Notes under the pieces: model-generated
The model's input: only the letters and a program-made list of their open reading frames with translations
Databases searched by the model: none
What the model was told of the DNA's origin: nothing
NCBI GenBank assembly: GCA_017889345.1
Contig: JAGHEJ010000054.1
Location: 1 to 33,589 of the forward strand
From: Clostridiales bacterium
GTDB lineage: Bacteria; Bacillota; Clostridia; Clostridiales; Clostridiaceae
Direction: 5' to 3'
DNA: 33,589 nucleotides
Program-made: the position numbers and the translations under genes
In this document: positions 7,667 through 16,424 of the stretch, one piece after another
How positions within the stretch are numbered: the first letter of the stretch is position 1
Layout: each line of letters begins with the position of its first letter

Positions 7667-9082
7667 TTGTACTTTACTTTTATAGGTATAATTGTTTTAA
7701 TTATTACGTTTTATTTAGTGTTCTTTACAAGAACTAGAACACTTTTTTATTTTACATTTATGGTATCTGCATTTACATCAACGAGTATGATAAATTTTTC
7801 AGCTTCTAAGAATTCAATTTTATGTTATTACATAGTTGGAAGTTTCTTTATATTAAAGGTATTATATGAAGTTATTATAAAGAGATATACTTTTAAAAAA
7901 ATTAGGTTTTCAAATGGGTTGTTGTATTTTATGATTTACGCAACCATATCCCTTGTTTTACCTATTTTTTATTCAAAAGGAACTCTAGTATTTACTCCAG
8001 ATTCTCCATATGACTACATATCTTTTTCTTCACAAAACATAACGCAGTATTTATATTTATTATTTTCCTTTATAATTTATATTTGTAGTTATATGGTTAT
8101 TACAAATGAGGTTAAGGTAGATATTAAAAAAATTATAAATATTACAACAACAATTGTTTTAATACTTGGGTTTATACAATTTATAGTTCCTCACGAGTAT
8201 TTTGACTTTTTGTTTAGAACAAATTATTCTCATTTAGTTCAGTATTTAGAAACTGGTCTTACGAGAATTTCTTCTGTAACAAATGAACCATCAATGCTTG
8301 CATTATTTTTAACTCCTATATTTGTATATTATTTTGTAAATATTTTAAATGGGTTTAGAAATAAAAGGGTTTTAAAATTTGATATACTTTTGTTTGTTCT
8401 CATATTTATTGTAGGAATTTTAAATAGATCCTCTAGCTTTTATTTAGCTATAGTAATAGTTACATTAATTCTTATAATAGATTTTTGGAAAGATATATTT
8501 AATACTAAGAACAAGGAATTTTTAAATAAAATTTTTAAAGATAAGATAATGGTATTTATTAAGAACAATAAGATAAAAACCTTTTTTATATTAATTATAA
8601 TTTTAGGATTAGGAGCTATCTCTTTTAAAATAGTTGGACATAGATTTATGATTCTATTTTTAAAACTATTAGGATTAGATGATTCTGGAAGCACTAGAAT
8701 GGAACTATTCTCTTATCATATGAGTGTATTTTTAAAGAATTTAATAACTGGAGTTGGATTTGGAACTCTTAGATCTAATGATTTATTGTCTATGTGGTCA
8801 GCTCAGGTTGGACTTTTAGGAATGATTCCTCTTATATATTATTTTGTTTCTAGACTTATGTATATATTTAAAAATAGAGATACTGGAGAAAATAGACAAG
8901 TATTTTATTTGATAATAACTACTCTTATAATTTTACTTACATCTGTTCCAGAACCATATTTTATATATACTTGGATATATATAGCTATTGGAGAAAGTAT
9001 ATATGTTGGTAGTAGAATTTCAAATAAGGCAATAAATAAACTTACTCAAAAAGAGAATGTTGTAAGTGAAATAATTACTTAA
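7667..9082 (+). CDS. O-antigen polymerase/ligase-like membrane protein (Wzy-type)
   Basis: The 471-residue integral membrane protein has about 11-12 hydrophobic segments and a longer polar loop at about residues 180-205 (HEYFDFLFRTNYSH, then TRISSVTNEPSMLA). The pattern E-P-S-M-L-A-L-F followed by a late GSTRMELFSYH and GVGFGT resembles Wzy/WaaL polymerases and ligases. It probably polymerises repeat units on the outer face of the membrane. The start is TTG, with GAGAGGGG seven bases upstream. It is the last gene of the first polysaccharide operon and is followed by a bidirectional terminator. Polymerase is favoured over ligase because attachment in Gram-positives is done by LCP enzymes, which are present. 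Confidence 0.82.
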   Translation: MYFTFIGIIVLIITFYLVFFTRTRTLFYFTFMVSAFTSTSMINFSASKNSILCYYIVGSFFILKVLYEVIIKRYTFKKIRFSNGLLYFMIYATISLVLPIFYSKGTLVFTPDSPYDYISFSSQNITQYLYLLFSFIIYICSYMVITNEVKVDIKKIINITTTIVLILGFIQFIVPHEYFDFLFRTNYSHLVQYLETGLTRISSVTNEPSMLALFLTPIFVYYFVNILNGFRNKRVLKFDILLFVLIFIVGILNRSSSFYLAIVIVTLILIIDFWKDIFNTKNKEFLNKIFKDKIMVFIKNNKIKTFFILIIILGLGAISFKIVGHRFMILFLKLLGLDDSGSTRMELFSYHMSVFLKNLITGVGFGTLRSNDLLSMWSAQVGLLGMIPLIYYFVSRLMYIFKNRDTGENRQVFYLIITTLIILLTSVPEPYFIYTWIYIAIGESIYVGSRISNKAINKLTQKENVVSEIIT

Positions 9083-9085
9083 AAA

Positions 9086-9116
9086 ACAAAAGCACCAAAA
9101 GGGTGCTTTTATTTTT
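9086..9116. terminator. Bidirectional terminator between convergent genes
   Basis: A 9-bp stem (9088-9096 with 9102-9110) around a 5-base loop has T-rich runs on both strands (ATTTTTT on plus, GTTTTTT on minus). It serves the polymerase gene and the convergent DUF4214 gene. Confidence 0.85.
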
Positions 9117-10039
9117 TAAAATTTTAAATTCATTTTTGTTGCTCTTTGATTAAGTTCAGCTTCATTACATATGAAAAGTATGATTTGTGATTTTGAAGAT
9201 TTAACATCCATACGTGTTTGAAATTCTTTAAGTTTACTTAACCAATAATTAAATCCATTTTCATCAGGTTCTCTATTTGCAATAATGGAATACATTGAGG
9301 TTATAAATTCTTGGTTAGATAAATTCTTTTTAATAAATTCATCTTCATTTAAAAGATTTATGAGAAAATCCCTTACAGAATACTCATGAGAAATTAATTT
9401 GTTATACCAATAATTAAAACCACTTTCATCTGGTTCTCTTGAAAATGTTTTTGTATATACATCTGATATAAATTTCTTTATATCGTCATCACTTGAAAAA
9501 TTTGAACTTTCAATATAAGAGGTTTCAGAGGAAAAACTATATTTATTTAAGTTATTATCAACCATTATCACTCTTATGTTTGGAGTTCCAACAAAAAGTG
9601 AATTATTTGTGTTTATTATTTGTAAAGGAATCTTACATTCTTTTAAAAGTTTAAATGCAACTTTTACAAGAGAAGTTTGTGAATTTAAAGTTTTTCCTTC
9701 GCTATTACCAGTGAAAGTTTGATAATAAGTTAGAGTTTTACAATTATTATTAATTAAATTAAAATGAGAATTATATTTAAAGTTATCTTCATCAAATATT
9801 TCACTAGGAGTAATGGAAATTATTTCAATCATATTTGGATCATATTTCATTTCAAATGTTAAGGAAAATAAATTTTGTATCTCAGATGATGTTAAATATA
9901 AATAGTGCTCTTTATTTACATTTATAGATTCACCATTTGTTTTTATGGTTACACCTGGATTCAAAGAAATAGCATTTGTAGTTATAGGAGATGTAATCAT
10001 TAAAAACATAATTATTAAAAATTTTAAATATGTTTTCAA
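9116..10039 (-). CDS. Secreted protein with cohesin-like domain and two DUF4214 repeats
   Basis: The 307-residue protein has a signal peptide (about 1-23, ending TNA). Residues about 27-165 look like a cohesin-type beta-sandwich (TFEMKYDPNMIEIISITP is characteristic), by eye only. Two DUF4214-type units follow, each with a near-identical core: REPDESGFNYW (201-211) and REPDENGFNYW (256-266). DUF4214 occurs in many surface proteins and its function is not established. The start is TTG with GGTAGGG upstream. It follows the second LCP gene by 24 bases, so both are one operon placed inside the polysaccharide locus. It lacks a dockerin or sortase motif. A carbohydrate- or scaffold-binding surface role is inferred. 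Confidence 0.75.
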   Translation of the reverse strand: MKTYLKFLIIMFLMITSPITTNAISLNPGVTIKTNGESINVNKEHYLYLTSSEIQNLFSLTFEMKYDPNMIEIISITPSEIFDEDNFKYNSHFNLINNNCKTLTYYQTFTGNSEGKTLNSQTSLVKVAFKLLKECKIPLQIINTNNSLFVGTPNIRVIMVDNNLNKYSFSSETSYIESSNFSSDDDIKKFISDVYTKTFSREPDESGFNYWYNKLISHEYSVRDFLINLLNEDEFIKKNLSNQEFITSMYSIIANREPDENGFNYWLSKLKEFQTRMDVKSSKSQIILFICNEAELNQRATKMNLKF

Positions 10040-10063
10040 AACAATCCCTACCTTTTAAAAAAT

Positions 10064-11050
10064 TTATTTGCAATTTGATTTTTCAGAATCCCCATAAGGA
10101 TGAATATCTTCAAATATATATTTTTGCATTAATTCCTTTGTTTTATCCTTATTAAATGTTAAATACCAAATATTATTAATCATTTCTCCTCTACAATGCT
10201 CATCAAGAGGAAATCTCATTTGTTCAATATTATTTATTTTGTTAAATACAATATTTTTAGCAAGAGAAAGAGCTCTTGTTGTTGAAATATTTGTTTCAAT
10301 AAGATCGGGAGCCATATTAATAAATTTTAAGTATTCATTATATGGAATTGATTTTGCTTTTTCATATAATGCCATAAGTATTCTTTGTTGGCGTTCACTT
10401 CTTTCATAATCATCTCTTCCAACTTTTCTAATTCTAGCATAAGCAAGAGTTTGAATGCCGTTTAATATTTGAGTTCCCTCTCCTGTTATGTACGTAGGTG
10501 GTTTTGATTCAATATGACTTATTTCTTGTATGCATTTATTTAAGTAAGGAATTTCTTTTTTCTTAACTTCAAGAGAAAGTCCACCTATTAAATCTATAAT
10601 TCTTTCTACATCGTAGAAATTTACAGTTATGTAATCTTTAATATTTAATCCATAATTTTTATTAAGAGTTTTCATAGCAAGTTCAGGTCCCCCAAAGGCA
10701 TAAGCGTGATTTAATTTGTCAGTACCAAAGCCATCAATAGGAACATAAGAATCTCTCATTAATGAATTTAATTTAATTTTTTTGTTTTTCTCATCAATGG
10801 TTATAATAGTTATGGAGTCTGATCTTTTTGGTTCATGTTCATATCTAAAATCAAGTCCAAATAAAGCGATATTTGTAATTTTATTATCATTAAATTTGTT
10901 TAATATATTTTCCTCAATACCTAAAAGATCATCAGATAATTTAACTGTATTATTTTCGATAAATGTATTTTCATAGAAAGAAGAAAAATATCCTACAAAA
11001 CCTAATGAAATAATAAACACATATAAAAATTTATGTTTTAAACTATACAT
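10064..11050 (-). CDS. Second LytR-CpsA-Psr (LCP) family wall-polymer ligase
   Basis: This is a paralogue of the LCP at 3100-4110, with 328 residues and the same architecture: membrane segment at about 8-25, then LCP domain at about 58-225. Conserved blocks are IALFGLDFR, PKRSD (R76, D78), LMRDSYVPIDG (R99, D100), DKLNHAYAFGG, and ARIRKVGRDDYERSERQQR. It should ligate undecaprenyl-linked polymer to peptidoglycan outside the membrane. GAGGTG precedes the ATG. It is divergent from the yihY-led polysaccharide operon, with a 14-bp palindrome in the shared intergenic region, and is followed by the DUF4214 gene in the same operon. Confidence 0.93.
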   Translation of the reverse strand: MYSLKHKFLYVFIISLGFVGYFSSFYENTFIENNTVKLSDDLLGIEENILNKFNDNKITNIALFGLDFRYEHEPKRSDSITIITIDEKNKKIKLNSLMRDSYVPIDGFGTDKLNHAYAFGGPELAMKTLNKNYGLNIKDYITVNFYDVERIIDLIGGLSLEVKKKEIPYLNKCIQEISHIESKPPTYITGEGTQILNGIQTLAYARIRKVGRDDYERSERQQRILMALYEKAKSIPYNEYLKFINMAPDLIETNISTTRALSLAKNIVFNKINNIEQMRFPLDEHCRGEMINNIWYLTFNKDKTKELMQKYIFEDIHPYGDSEKSNCK

Positions 11051-11114
11051 AATACACCTCGTAAGATATATTTATAAAAGTAGTATGTTCATAAAAATTA
11101 GAAATATAAATAAA

Positions 11115-11128
11115 TATTATCGATAATA
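11115..11128. promoter_or_regulatory. Perfect 14-bp palindrome between divergent operons
   Basis: TATTATCGATAATA is fully self-complementary and lies in the 157-base gap between LCP2 (minus) and yihY (plus), about 27 bases upstream of the plus-strand -10 element. It could be an operator for both operons. No T run follows, so it is not a terminator. The regulator is unknown. Confidence 0.35.
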
Positions 11129-11151
11129 AATAGTTAAGCTATTTTTTGTTA

Positions 11152-11160
11152 TGGTATAAT
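11152..11160 (+). promoter_or_regulatory. Extended -10 promoter of the yihY-led polysaccharide operon
   Basis: TGGTATAAT is an extended -10 element with a consensus TATAAT (11155-11160), 47 bases upstream of the GTG start. No good -35 hexamer is seen at the usual distance, which fits an extended -10 promoter. Confidence 0.55.
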
Positions 11161-11207
11161 GGTTTATCTTTTAAAATTAAAATATTTGTTGGAAGGAGGA
11201 GATTAAA

Positions 11208-12101
11208 GTGGGAGGAAAAATTAAAAAACTATTAGGTAAGGGAATATTTTTTCTATATATTTTAATAAAGAAGATGGATGATGATGAACTTATTGCTCTT
11301 TCTGCTCAACTTTCTTATAGTTTTGTTTTAGCTTTTTTTCCATTTTTCATCTTTTTAATGACTATAATTGGTTATTTAAGATTAGATAGTCAACAGGTTT
11401 TAATATTTCTTGAAACTTTACTTCCAACAGAAGTTTACTTCCTTATTCAAAATATAGTAAAATTTGTTATTGATACTAGAGAAGGATCACTATTATCTTT
11501 AAGCTTATTTTTAAGTATATGGTCTAGTTCTGCAGGATTTAGGGGAGTTATGAGAGGGCTTAATAAAGCTTACGATGTTGTTGATACGAGAAATTATATT
11601 GTGAAGATAATTTTATCTATTGTTTATACTATTGGACTTGTGTTTTTAATTATACTAATGCTTATACTTGTGGTTTTTGGAGGGGTAATTGGAGATTTCT
11701 TCGTTAGATTTTTTGTGGATTATGTAGATGTAAATATTGTTTTAAATTCTTGGTATATAATAAGATACACCTTTATTATTACTCTTATGGTAACGGTATT
11801 TGCAATTATTTATTATTATGTTCCTGTTGTAAAAAACAAAAAGCTTAGTAAGGTTTTACCTGGGGCTATATTTACAACTATAGGATGGATTTCAATTTCT
11901 ATTGGATTTACTTATTATGTAAATAATTTATCTAATTATTCAGCTCTCTATGGAAGTATAGGAGCAGTTATTGTTCTTATGATTTGGCTTTTCTTAACTG
12001 CTATGATAATACTTTTAGGAGGGGAAATAAACGCTATTTTATCAACGAAGAATTTAGAGCTTTTAAAAAGAAACAAAATAAAGGGAAATATATTAAACTA
12101 A
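11208..12101 (+). CDS. YihY/UPF0761 (BrkB-like) family membrane protein
   Basis: The 297-residue protein has about six membrane segments and matches the YihY/UPF0761 family. The early LSAQLSYSFVLAFFPFFIFLM stretch, FLSIWSSSAGFRGVMRGLNKAYDV and the late LYGSIGAVIVLMIWLFLTAMIILLGGEINA block are characteristic. Molecular function is not established; old annotations as ribonuclease BN are wrong for this family. It starts at GTG after GGAGGAG. It leads the second polysaccharide operon with a GT4 17 bases downstream, which may link it to envelope biogenesis. Confidence 0.88.
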   Translation: MGGKIKKLLGKGIFFLYILIKKMDDDELIALSAQLSYSFVLAFFPFFIFLMTIIGYLRLDSQQVLIFLETLLPTEVYFLIQNIVKFVIDTREGSLLSLSLFLSIWSSSAGFRGVMRGLNKAYDVVDTRNYIVKIILSIVYTIGLVFLIILMLILVVFGGVIGDFFVRFFVDYVDVNIVLNSWYIIRYTFIITLMVTVFAIIYYYVPVVKNKKLSKVLPGAIFTTIGWISISIGFTYYVNNLSNYSALYGSIGAVIVLMIWLFLTAMIILLGGEINAILSTKNLELLKRNKIKGNILN

Positions 12102-12118
12102 AATTTTTGAGGTGAATT

Positions 12119-13261
12119 TTGAAAAAAATATTGATTTGTATATATAATTTGCAAGGTGGAGGAGCTGAGAGGGTACTTATAAATTTCTTAGATGTAATTG
12201 ATAAGAATAAATGGGATATTACCCTTTTGGTTTTAAGGAAAGAAGGTATATATTTAAACAAAATACCTAAAGGTATTAGAGTTATATATGGATTTAAAAC
12301 TTTATTTGGAAGGAAAGTTTCAAATAAGGTTTTAAGTTTTTTACCAAATAAATTGTTATATAAACTTTTTGTAAAAGAGGATTTTGATGTAGAAATTTCA
12401 TTTTTAGAGGGATTTGCTACAAAAGTAATAAGTGGATCTAGTTTACATAGTAAAAAAATTGCTTGGGTTCATGCAGATTTTAAAACATATCACTGGACAA
12501 AAAATATGTTTAGTTTAAATGAGGAGAAGAAATATTATAGTAGGTTTGATAAAATTGTTTGTGTATCTAAAATGTGTTTAAATTCTTTTAAAGATATTTT
12601 TGGATTTGAAGAAAAATTAATTGTAATTTACAATCTCCTAGATAAAAGTTTAGAAAGTTATGACAAAGTTCATTTTAAAAATGTATTTAAGGATTATGAA
12701 ACAACAAAAATAATATACGTAGGAAGATTTGAAAGAGAAAAAGGTGTAGAAAGGCTTATATATGCATTTAAAGATGTAGTTGATTTAGGTTATAAAGAAT
12801 GTACATTATTTTTCTTAGGAGAAGGTTCTTTGAGAAATACCCTTGAAATTTTTGTTAAAGATAATGGGTTAGATGAATATGTAAGATTTATAGGTTTTAA
12901 GGAAAAAGTATATGATTATATATTATCGAGTGACTATGTAATCGTTCCATCTCACTCTGAATCTTATTGCCTTGTACTTGCAGAAAGTGTATGTTTAGGA
13001 AAGGTATGTATTTCGACTGATACTGCAGGAGGAAGAGAAGTTTTAAATAATGGAGAATATGGCGTTCTTGTTGAAAATTCTAAAGAAGGTATAAAAAATG
13101 GAATACTTAGTGTACTTAGAAATGATTTTTCAAGAGAAGAATATGAAGAGAAGATTTTAAAATGGAGTTATAATTTTAGAAATGAAAGTATAATTGAGAA
13201 GATTAATGATTTGATTATGGAGAGAGAAGGAAATTTAGATGAAAATTATTTCTTTGATTAA
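12119..13261 (+). CDS. GT4 family glycosyltransferase
   Basis: This is the third GT-B enzyme of the locus, with 380 residues. The N-terminus KILICIYNLQGGGAERVLINFL has the GGGAERV motif of family 4 transferases. The donor domain shows YVGRFEREKGVERLI, FLGEGSLRN and the EX7E motif in SESYCLVLAE. The start is TTG, with GAGGTG upstream. Its last 23 bases overlap the flippase gene, so the two are translationally linked. It probably extends the lipid-linked repeat unit. The sugar donor is unknown. Confidence 0.9.
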   Translation: MKKILICIYNLQGGGAERVLINFLDVIDKNKWDITLLVLRKEGIYLNKIPKGIRVIYGFKTLFGRKVSNKVLSFLPNKLLYKLFVKEDFDVEISFLEGFATKVISGSSLHSKKIAWVHADFKTYHWTKNMFSLNEEKKYYSRFDKIVCVSKMCLNSFKDIFGFEEKLIVIYNLLDKSLESYDKVHFKNVFKDYETTKIIYVGRFEREKGVERLIYAFKDVVDLGYKECTLFFLGEGSLRNTLEIFVKDNGLDEYVRFIGFKEKVYDYILSSDYVIVPSHSESYCLVLAESVCLGKVCISTDTAGGREVLNNGEYGVLVENSKEGIKNGILSVLRNDFSREEYEEKILKWSYNFRNESIIEKINDLIMEREGNLDENYFFD

Positions 13262-14552
13262 GGAGAAGTATTTAAGTAGTAACATTGCTAAAAATTTTAT
13301 TGTGGTTTTTTTAGGAGATGGATTTTCTTCCGTTTTAACTCTTTTAAGCTTAAGTATTATGATAAGAGTTTTGGGGTTAAATGGAAGTTCTATTGTAAAT
13401 TTAGTTATGGCATATACTCTTGTATTTGATACAATATTTAATTTTCAATCTTTTAATTCTATTATAAAATTTCTTCCAGGATGTATTATTAAAAATGATT
13501 TAGAGAAGGTGAAATCTTATATTTATCAAGGATTTTTCCTTGATGTAACAACTGCAATTATTTCATTTATTTGTGCTAATTTATTTTTAGATTTTATTTC
13601 AAAAATATTTAATTGGGAAAGTTTAATTATCAATTTAATTAGAGTGTATTCTTTTTCCATACTTTTTAATTTAACAGGAACATGTATAGGAATCATAAGG
13701 GTATTTAATAAGTTTAAATATTCATCTTACATAAATGTAATTGTTAACTCTTTGAAAGTTATTTTTTACTTATTAGCATTTGTTATAAATGTTAATATAT
13801 GGTATTTTATATGGGTAGAATTAGTATTTTCTTTAATAATGTGCATTCTACTTTTAAGTGTAACAATTAGTTTAATTTTTAAGAACAATTTAAAAGGGAT
13901 ATTTAAAGGTAGGTTGTGTTTTGATAGGGAGTTTTTAAAATTTAATTTTTATTGTAATTTCATGACAATGCTTGATGTTCCTATGAGTCATTTAACACCA
14001 TTTTTAATAAACAAATTTATAGGAATTAATTACATAAGTATTTATAAGGTTATTGAAAAAATTGGAGGAATTGTTGGTAAAGTTGCATCCCCTATTTCAA
14101 ATATAATTTATCCAGAGATAAGTACTAAGGTATCGGAAGGAAATGAAAAAGAAGCTGTTTCTTTGGTTAAAAAATTATTTTTAGTTATAATGTGTTTTGG
14201 ATTATTTGTTACTTTATTTCTCTTGATGACTAACAAATTATGGATAAATATTTTGATTTCTGATGGGGAAAAATATTTACGAAATATATTATTTTATGTA
14301 GTCTTTGTTATAGTAAAGTTTTCTTTTGTTGGGGTTTATCCTCTTTTTATATCTTTAGGTCATATAAAACATAACATTTACATTATAATCATAGGAAATT
14401 TAATTTACTTAGGAGTTATACCGTTTTTCTCGAGTAATTTTAATATAAATGGGGTTATAATTTCTCAATGTATACAAGTATTTATAGTTGTTTCTATGCA
14501 GATTATTACAATAATAAAAGGATTCAGATTAAAGGTTAAACAAGAAGGTTAA
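13239..14552 (+). CDS. Polysaccharide flippase (Wzx/MATE-like)
   Basis: The 437-residue membrane protein has about twelve to fourteen hydrophobic segments and resembles Wzx/MviN-type oligosaccharide flippases. The N-terminal NIAKNFIVVFLGDGFSSVLTL and SIMIRVLG segments, and the middle INKFIGINYISIYKVIEKIGG, are typical. It should move the undecaprenyl-linked repeat unit across the membrane for polymerisation. The ATG lies inside the end of the GT4 gene and has AGAAGGA eight bases upstream. It is the only flippase in the window, matching the single polymerase at 7667-9082. Confidence 0.87.
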   Translation: MKIISLIKEKYLSSNIAKNFIVVFLGDGFSSVLTLLSLSIMIRVLGLNGSSIVNLVMAYTLVFDTIFNFQSFNSIIKFLPGCIIKNDLEKVKSYIYQGFFLDVTTAIISFICANLFLDFISKIFNWESLIINLIRVYSFSILFNLTGTCIGIIRVFNKFKYSSYINVIVNSLKVIFYLLAFVINVNIWYFIWVELVFSLIMCILLLSVTISLIFKNNLKGIFKGRLCFDREFLKFNFYCNFMTMLDVPMSHLTPFLINKFIGINYISIYKVIEKIGGIVGKVASPISNIIYPEISTKVSEGNEKEAVSLVKKLFLVIMCFGLFVTLFLLMTNKLWINILISDGEKYLRNILFYVVFVIVKFSFVGVYPLFISLGHIKHNIYIIIIGNLIYLGVIPFFSSNFNINGVIISQCIQVFIVVSMQIITIIKGFRLKVKQEG

Positions 14553-14618
14553 TAGACTATAAAAATTTTATATGTTAAAATTATATTATTAGGGAATGTA
14601 TAAAAATGGAGGATTGTA

Positions 14619-15296
14619 TTGGATAATATATATTTATTAGATGATAGATTAGACATTAATTTCGCAGAACTATCGAAAAAATACAAAAAACCATTAGGTT
14701 ATGAATTTGTTAAACGAACAATGGACGTTGCTATATCACTATTAGCTTTAATATTTTTATTTCCATTAATGGTTATAATAATGATTTTAATTAAATTAGA
14801 TTCTAAAGGACCTGTTTTATTTTCTCAAAAACGAGTTGGAAAAAATGGTAAAACATTTAAAATGTATAAATTTAGATCTATGGTTATAAATGCTGAGGAT
14901 TTATTAAAGGAACTTAAGAGTAAAAATGAAATGTCTGGACCAATGTTTAAAATAAAGCATGATCCTAGGGTAACTAAAATTGGAAAATTTATAAGAAAAA
15001 CTAGTTTAGATGAACTTCCCCAACTTATAAATGTATTAAAAGGGGATATGTCTTTAGTTGGTCCTAGACCAAATCTTCCTAATGAAGTTAAACAATTTGA
15101 TAAATGGATGCTTGATAAGTTAGTTGTAAGGCCAGGACTTACTTGTTTTTGGCAAGTTATGGGGAGAAATACAATTGGATTTGTTGAGTGGATGAAACTT
15201 GATATTGAGTATATAGAAAAGAGAAACTTAAAACTTGACATAGTTCTTATATTTAAAACTATAAAAGTGTTTCTAGGAGATAAGACTGCTAGTTAA
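14619..15296 (+). CDS. Initiating phosphoglycosyl transferase (bacterial sugar transferase family)
   Basis: The 225-residue monotopic enzyme starts the repeat unit by moving a sugar-1-phosphate to undecaprenyl phosphate. A re-entrant hydrophobic helix spans about 35-58 (KRTMDVAISLLALIFLFPL). The catalytic D131-E132 dyad sits in TSLDELPQ, followed by LVGPRP (147-151), RPGLTCFWQV and the C-terminal DIEYIEKRNL motif. It is the short catalytic form, without the N-terminal membrane domain of WbaP or WcaJ. The TTG start is supported by TGGAGG seven bases upstream. Together with the flippase and polymerase it defines a Wzx/Wzy pathway. The sugar transferred is unknown. Confidence 0.93.
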   Translation: MDNIYLLDDRLDINFAELSKKYKKPLGYEFVKRTMDVAISLLALIFLFPLMVIIMILIKLDSKGPVLFSQKRVGKNGKTFKMYKFRSMVINAEDLLKELKSKNEMSGPMFKIKHDPRVTKIGKFIRKTSLDELPQLINVLKGDMSLVGPRPNLPNEVKQFDKWMLDKLVVRPGLTCFWQVMGRNTIGFVEWMKLDIEYIEKRNLKLDIVLIFKTIKVFLGDKTAS

Positions 15297-15319
15297 TAGA
15301 GAGGATGTAGATTTATAGT

Positions 15320-16351
15320 ATGCTATGTGCACTTATAATGGCTGGAGGTAAGGGAACTAGATTTTGGCCACTATCTACTGAGGAAAAACCAAAGCAATTT
15401 TTAAATCTTTTAGGTAATGATACAATGCTCCAAATGACATATAACAGAATAAATAAACTCGTACCTAAAGAGAGAATATTTATATCAACAGGATATAAAT
15501 ATAAAGATTTAGTATTTAAACAATTAGAAGGAATTTCACAGGAAAATATAATAATAGAGCCTGAATCAAGAAATACTTCAGCTTGTATTTGTTTATCTAG
15601 TTTATATATCAAAAGGAAGTTTGACAATTGCAATGTTATAGTGCTTCCATCGGACCATCTTATTGAAGATGAGGATGAGTTTATTGATACAATAAAATAC
15701 GCAAATGAATTTTTAAATGAAAATAATGAGGGGATTTTAACTTTTGGAATAAAACCAAATAGAGCTGAAACTGGGTATGGATATATAAACGCTAATTTTA
15801 ATAGTAAAAATAAAGTTAATAAGGTTAATGCTTTTGTTGAGAAACCTGATTATATTACTGCACAAAAATATTTAAGTGATGGGAATTATTATTGGAATAG
15901 CGGAATTTTTGTTTGGAACATAGATCTTATATTAAACTTAATAGAAAAATTCTTGAATGATACATATAACGCTTTAAGTCCTATACTTAATTTACCTTTT
16001 AGTGAGTTTGAAGATTTTATAAATGAAAATTATAAATTTACAGATTCAATATCAATTGATTATGGAGTTATGGAAAAATATGATAACATATTTGTAATTG
16101 AAGGAAATTTTGGTTGGGACGATGTTGGAAGTTGGTCTAGTGTCGATAGATATGGTGAAAAAGATAATAATGGAAATGTGTTAGGTTCTCATGGAGTTTT
16201 AATGAAGTCTAAAAATAATATAATTTTAACTAAAAAGAAGATTTTGTTAAATAATGTTGATGATTTGATAGTTGTAGAAACTGATGATTGTATTTTAGTT
16301 TCATCAAAAGAACATGCACAAGATATAAAACTTGCAAGAAATTATATGTAA
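15320..16351 (+). CDS. manC: Mannose-1-phosphate guanylyltransferase
   Basis: The 343-residue nucleotidyltransferase makes GDP-mannose from mannose-1-phosphate and GTP. The N-terminal signature MAGGKGTRFWPLSTEEKPKQF (about 7-27) is diagnostic for the GMP family, and AFVEKPDY plus NYYWNSGIFVW follow. The length fits the single-function form without an isomerase domain. The ATG is the first in-frame start, though the purine-rich site GAGAGGA is 13 or more bases upstream. It supplies the locus with an activated sugar. No phosphomannomutase is in the window. Confidence 0.92.
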   Translation: MLCALIMAGGKGTRFWPLSTEEKPKQFLNLLGNDTMLQMTYNRINKLVPKERIFISTGYKYKDLVFKQLEGISQENIIIEPESRNTSACICLSSLYIKRKFDNCNVIVLPSDHLIEDEDEFIDTIKYANEFLNENNEGILTFGIKPNRAETGYGYINANFNSKNKVNKVNAFVEKPDYITAQKYLSDGNYYWNSGIFVWNIDLILNLIEKFLNDTYNALSPILNLPFSEFEDFINENYKFTDSISIDYGVMEKYDNIFVIEGNFGWDDVGSWSSVDRYGEKDNNGNVLGSHGVLMKSKNNIILTKKKILLNNVDDLIVVETDDCILVSSKEHAQDIKLARNYM

Positions 16352-16356
16352 ATTTT

Positions 16357-16390
16357 AAAGAGTTAATTAGTTTTAATTAACTCTTTCTTT
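16357..16390 (+). terminator. Intra-operon terminator or attenuator after manC
   Basis: A 13-bp perfect stem (16357-16369 with 16374-16386) with a GTTT loop is followed by CTTT. It lies inside the polysaccharide operon and no convincing promoter follows, so it may lower expression of the downstream genes. Confidence 0.65.
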
Positions 16391-16424
16391 ATATAGGGGA
16401 AAATAATAAATTGAGGTGTAGTTT

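Noticed and set aside
14825..15241. 138-residue minus-strand ORF inside the phosphoglycosyl transferase gene
   Set aside because: It is antisense to a strongly conserved coding region and has no family features.
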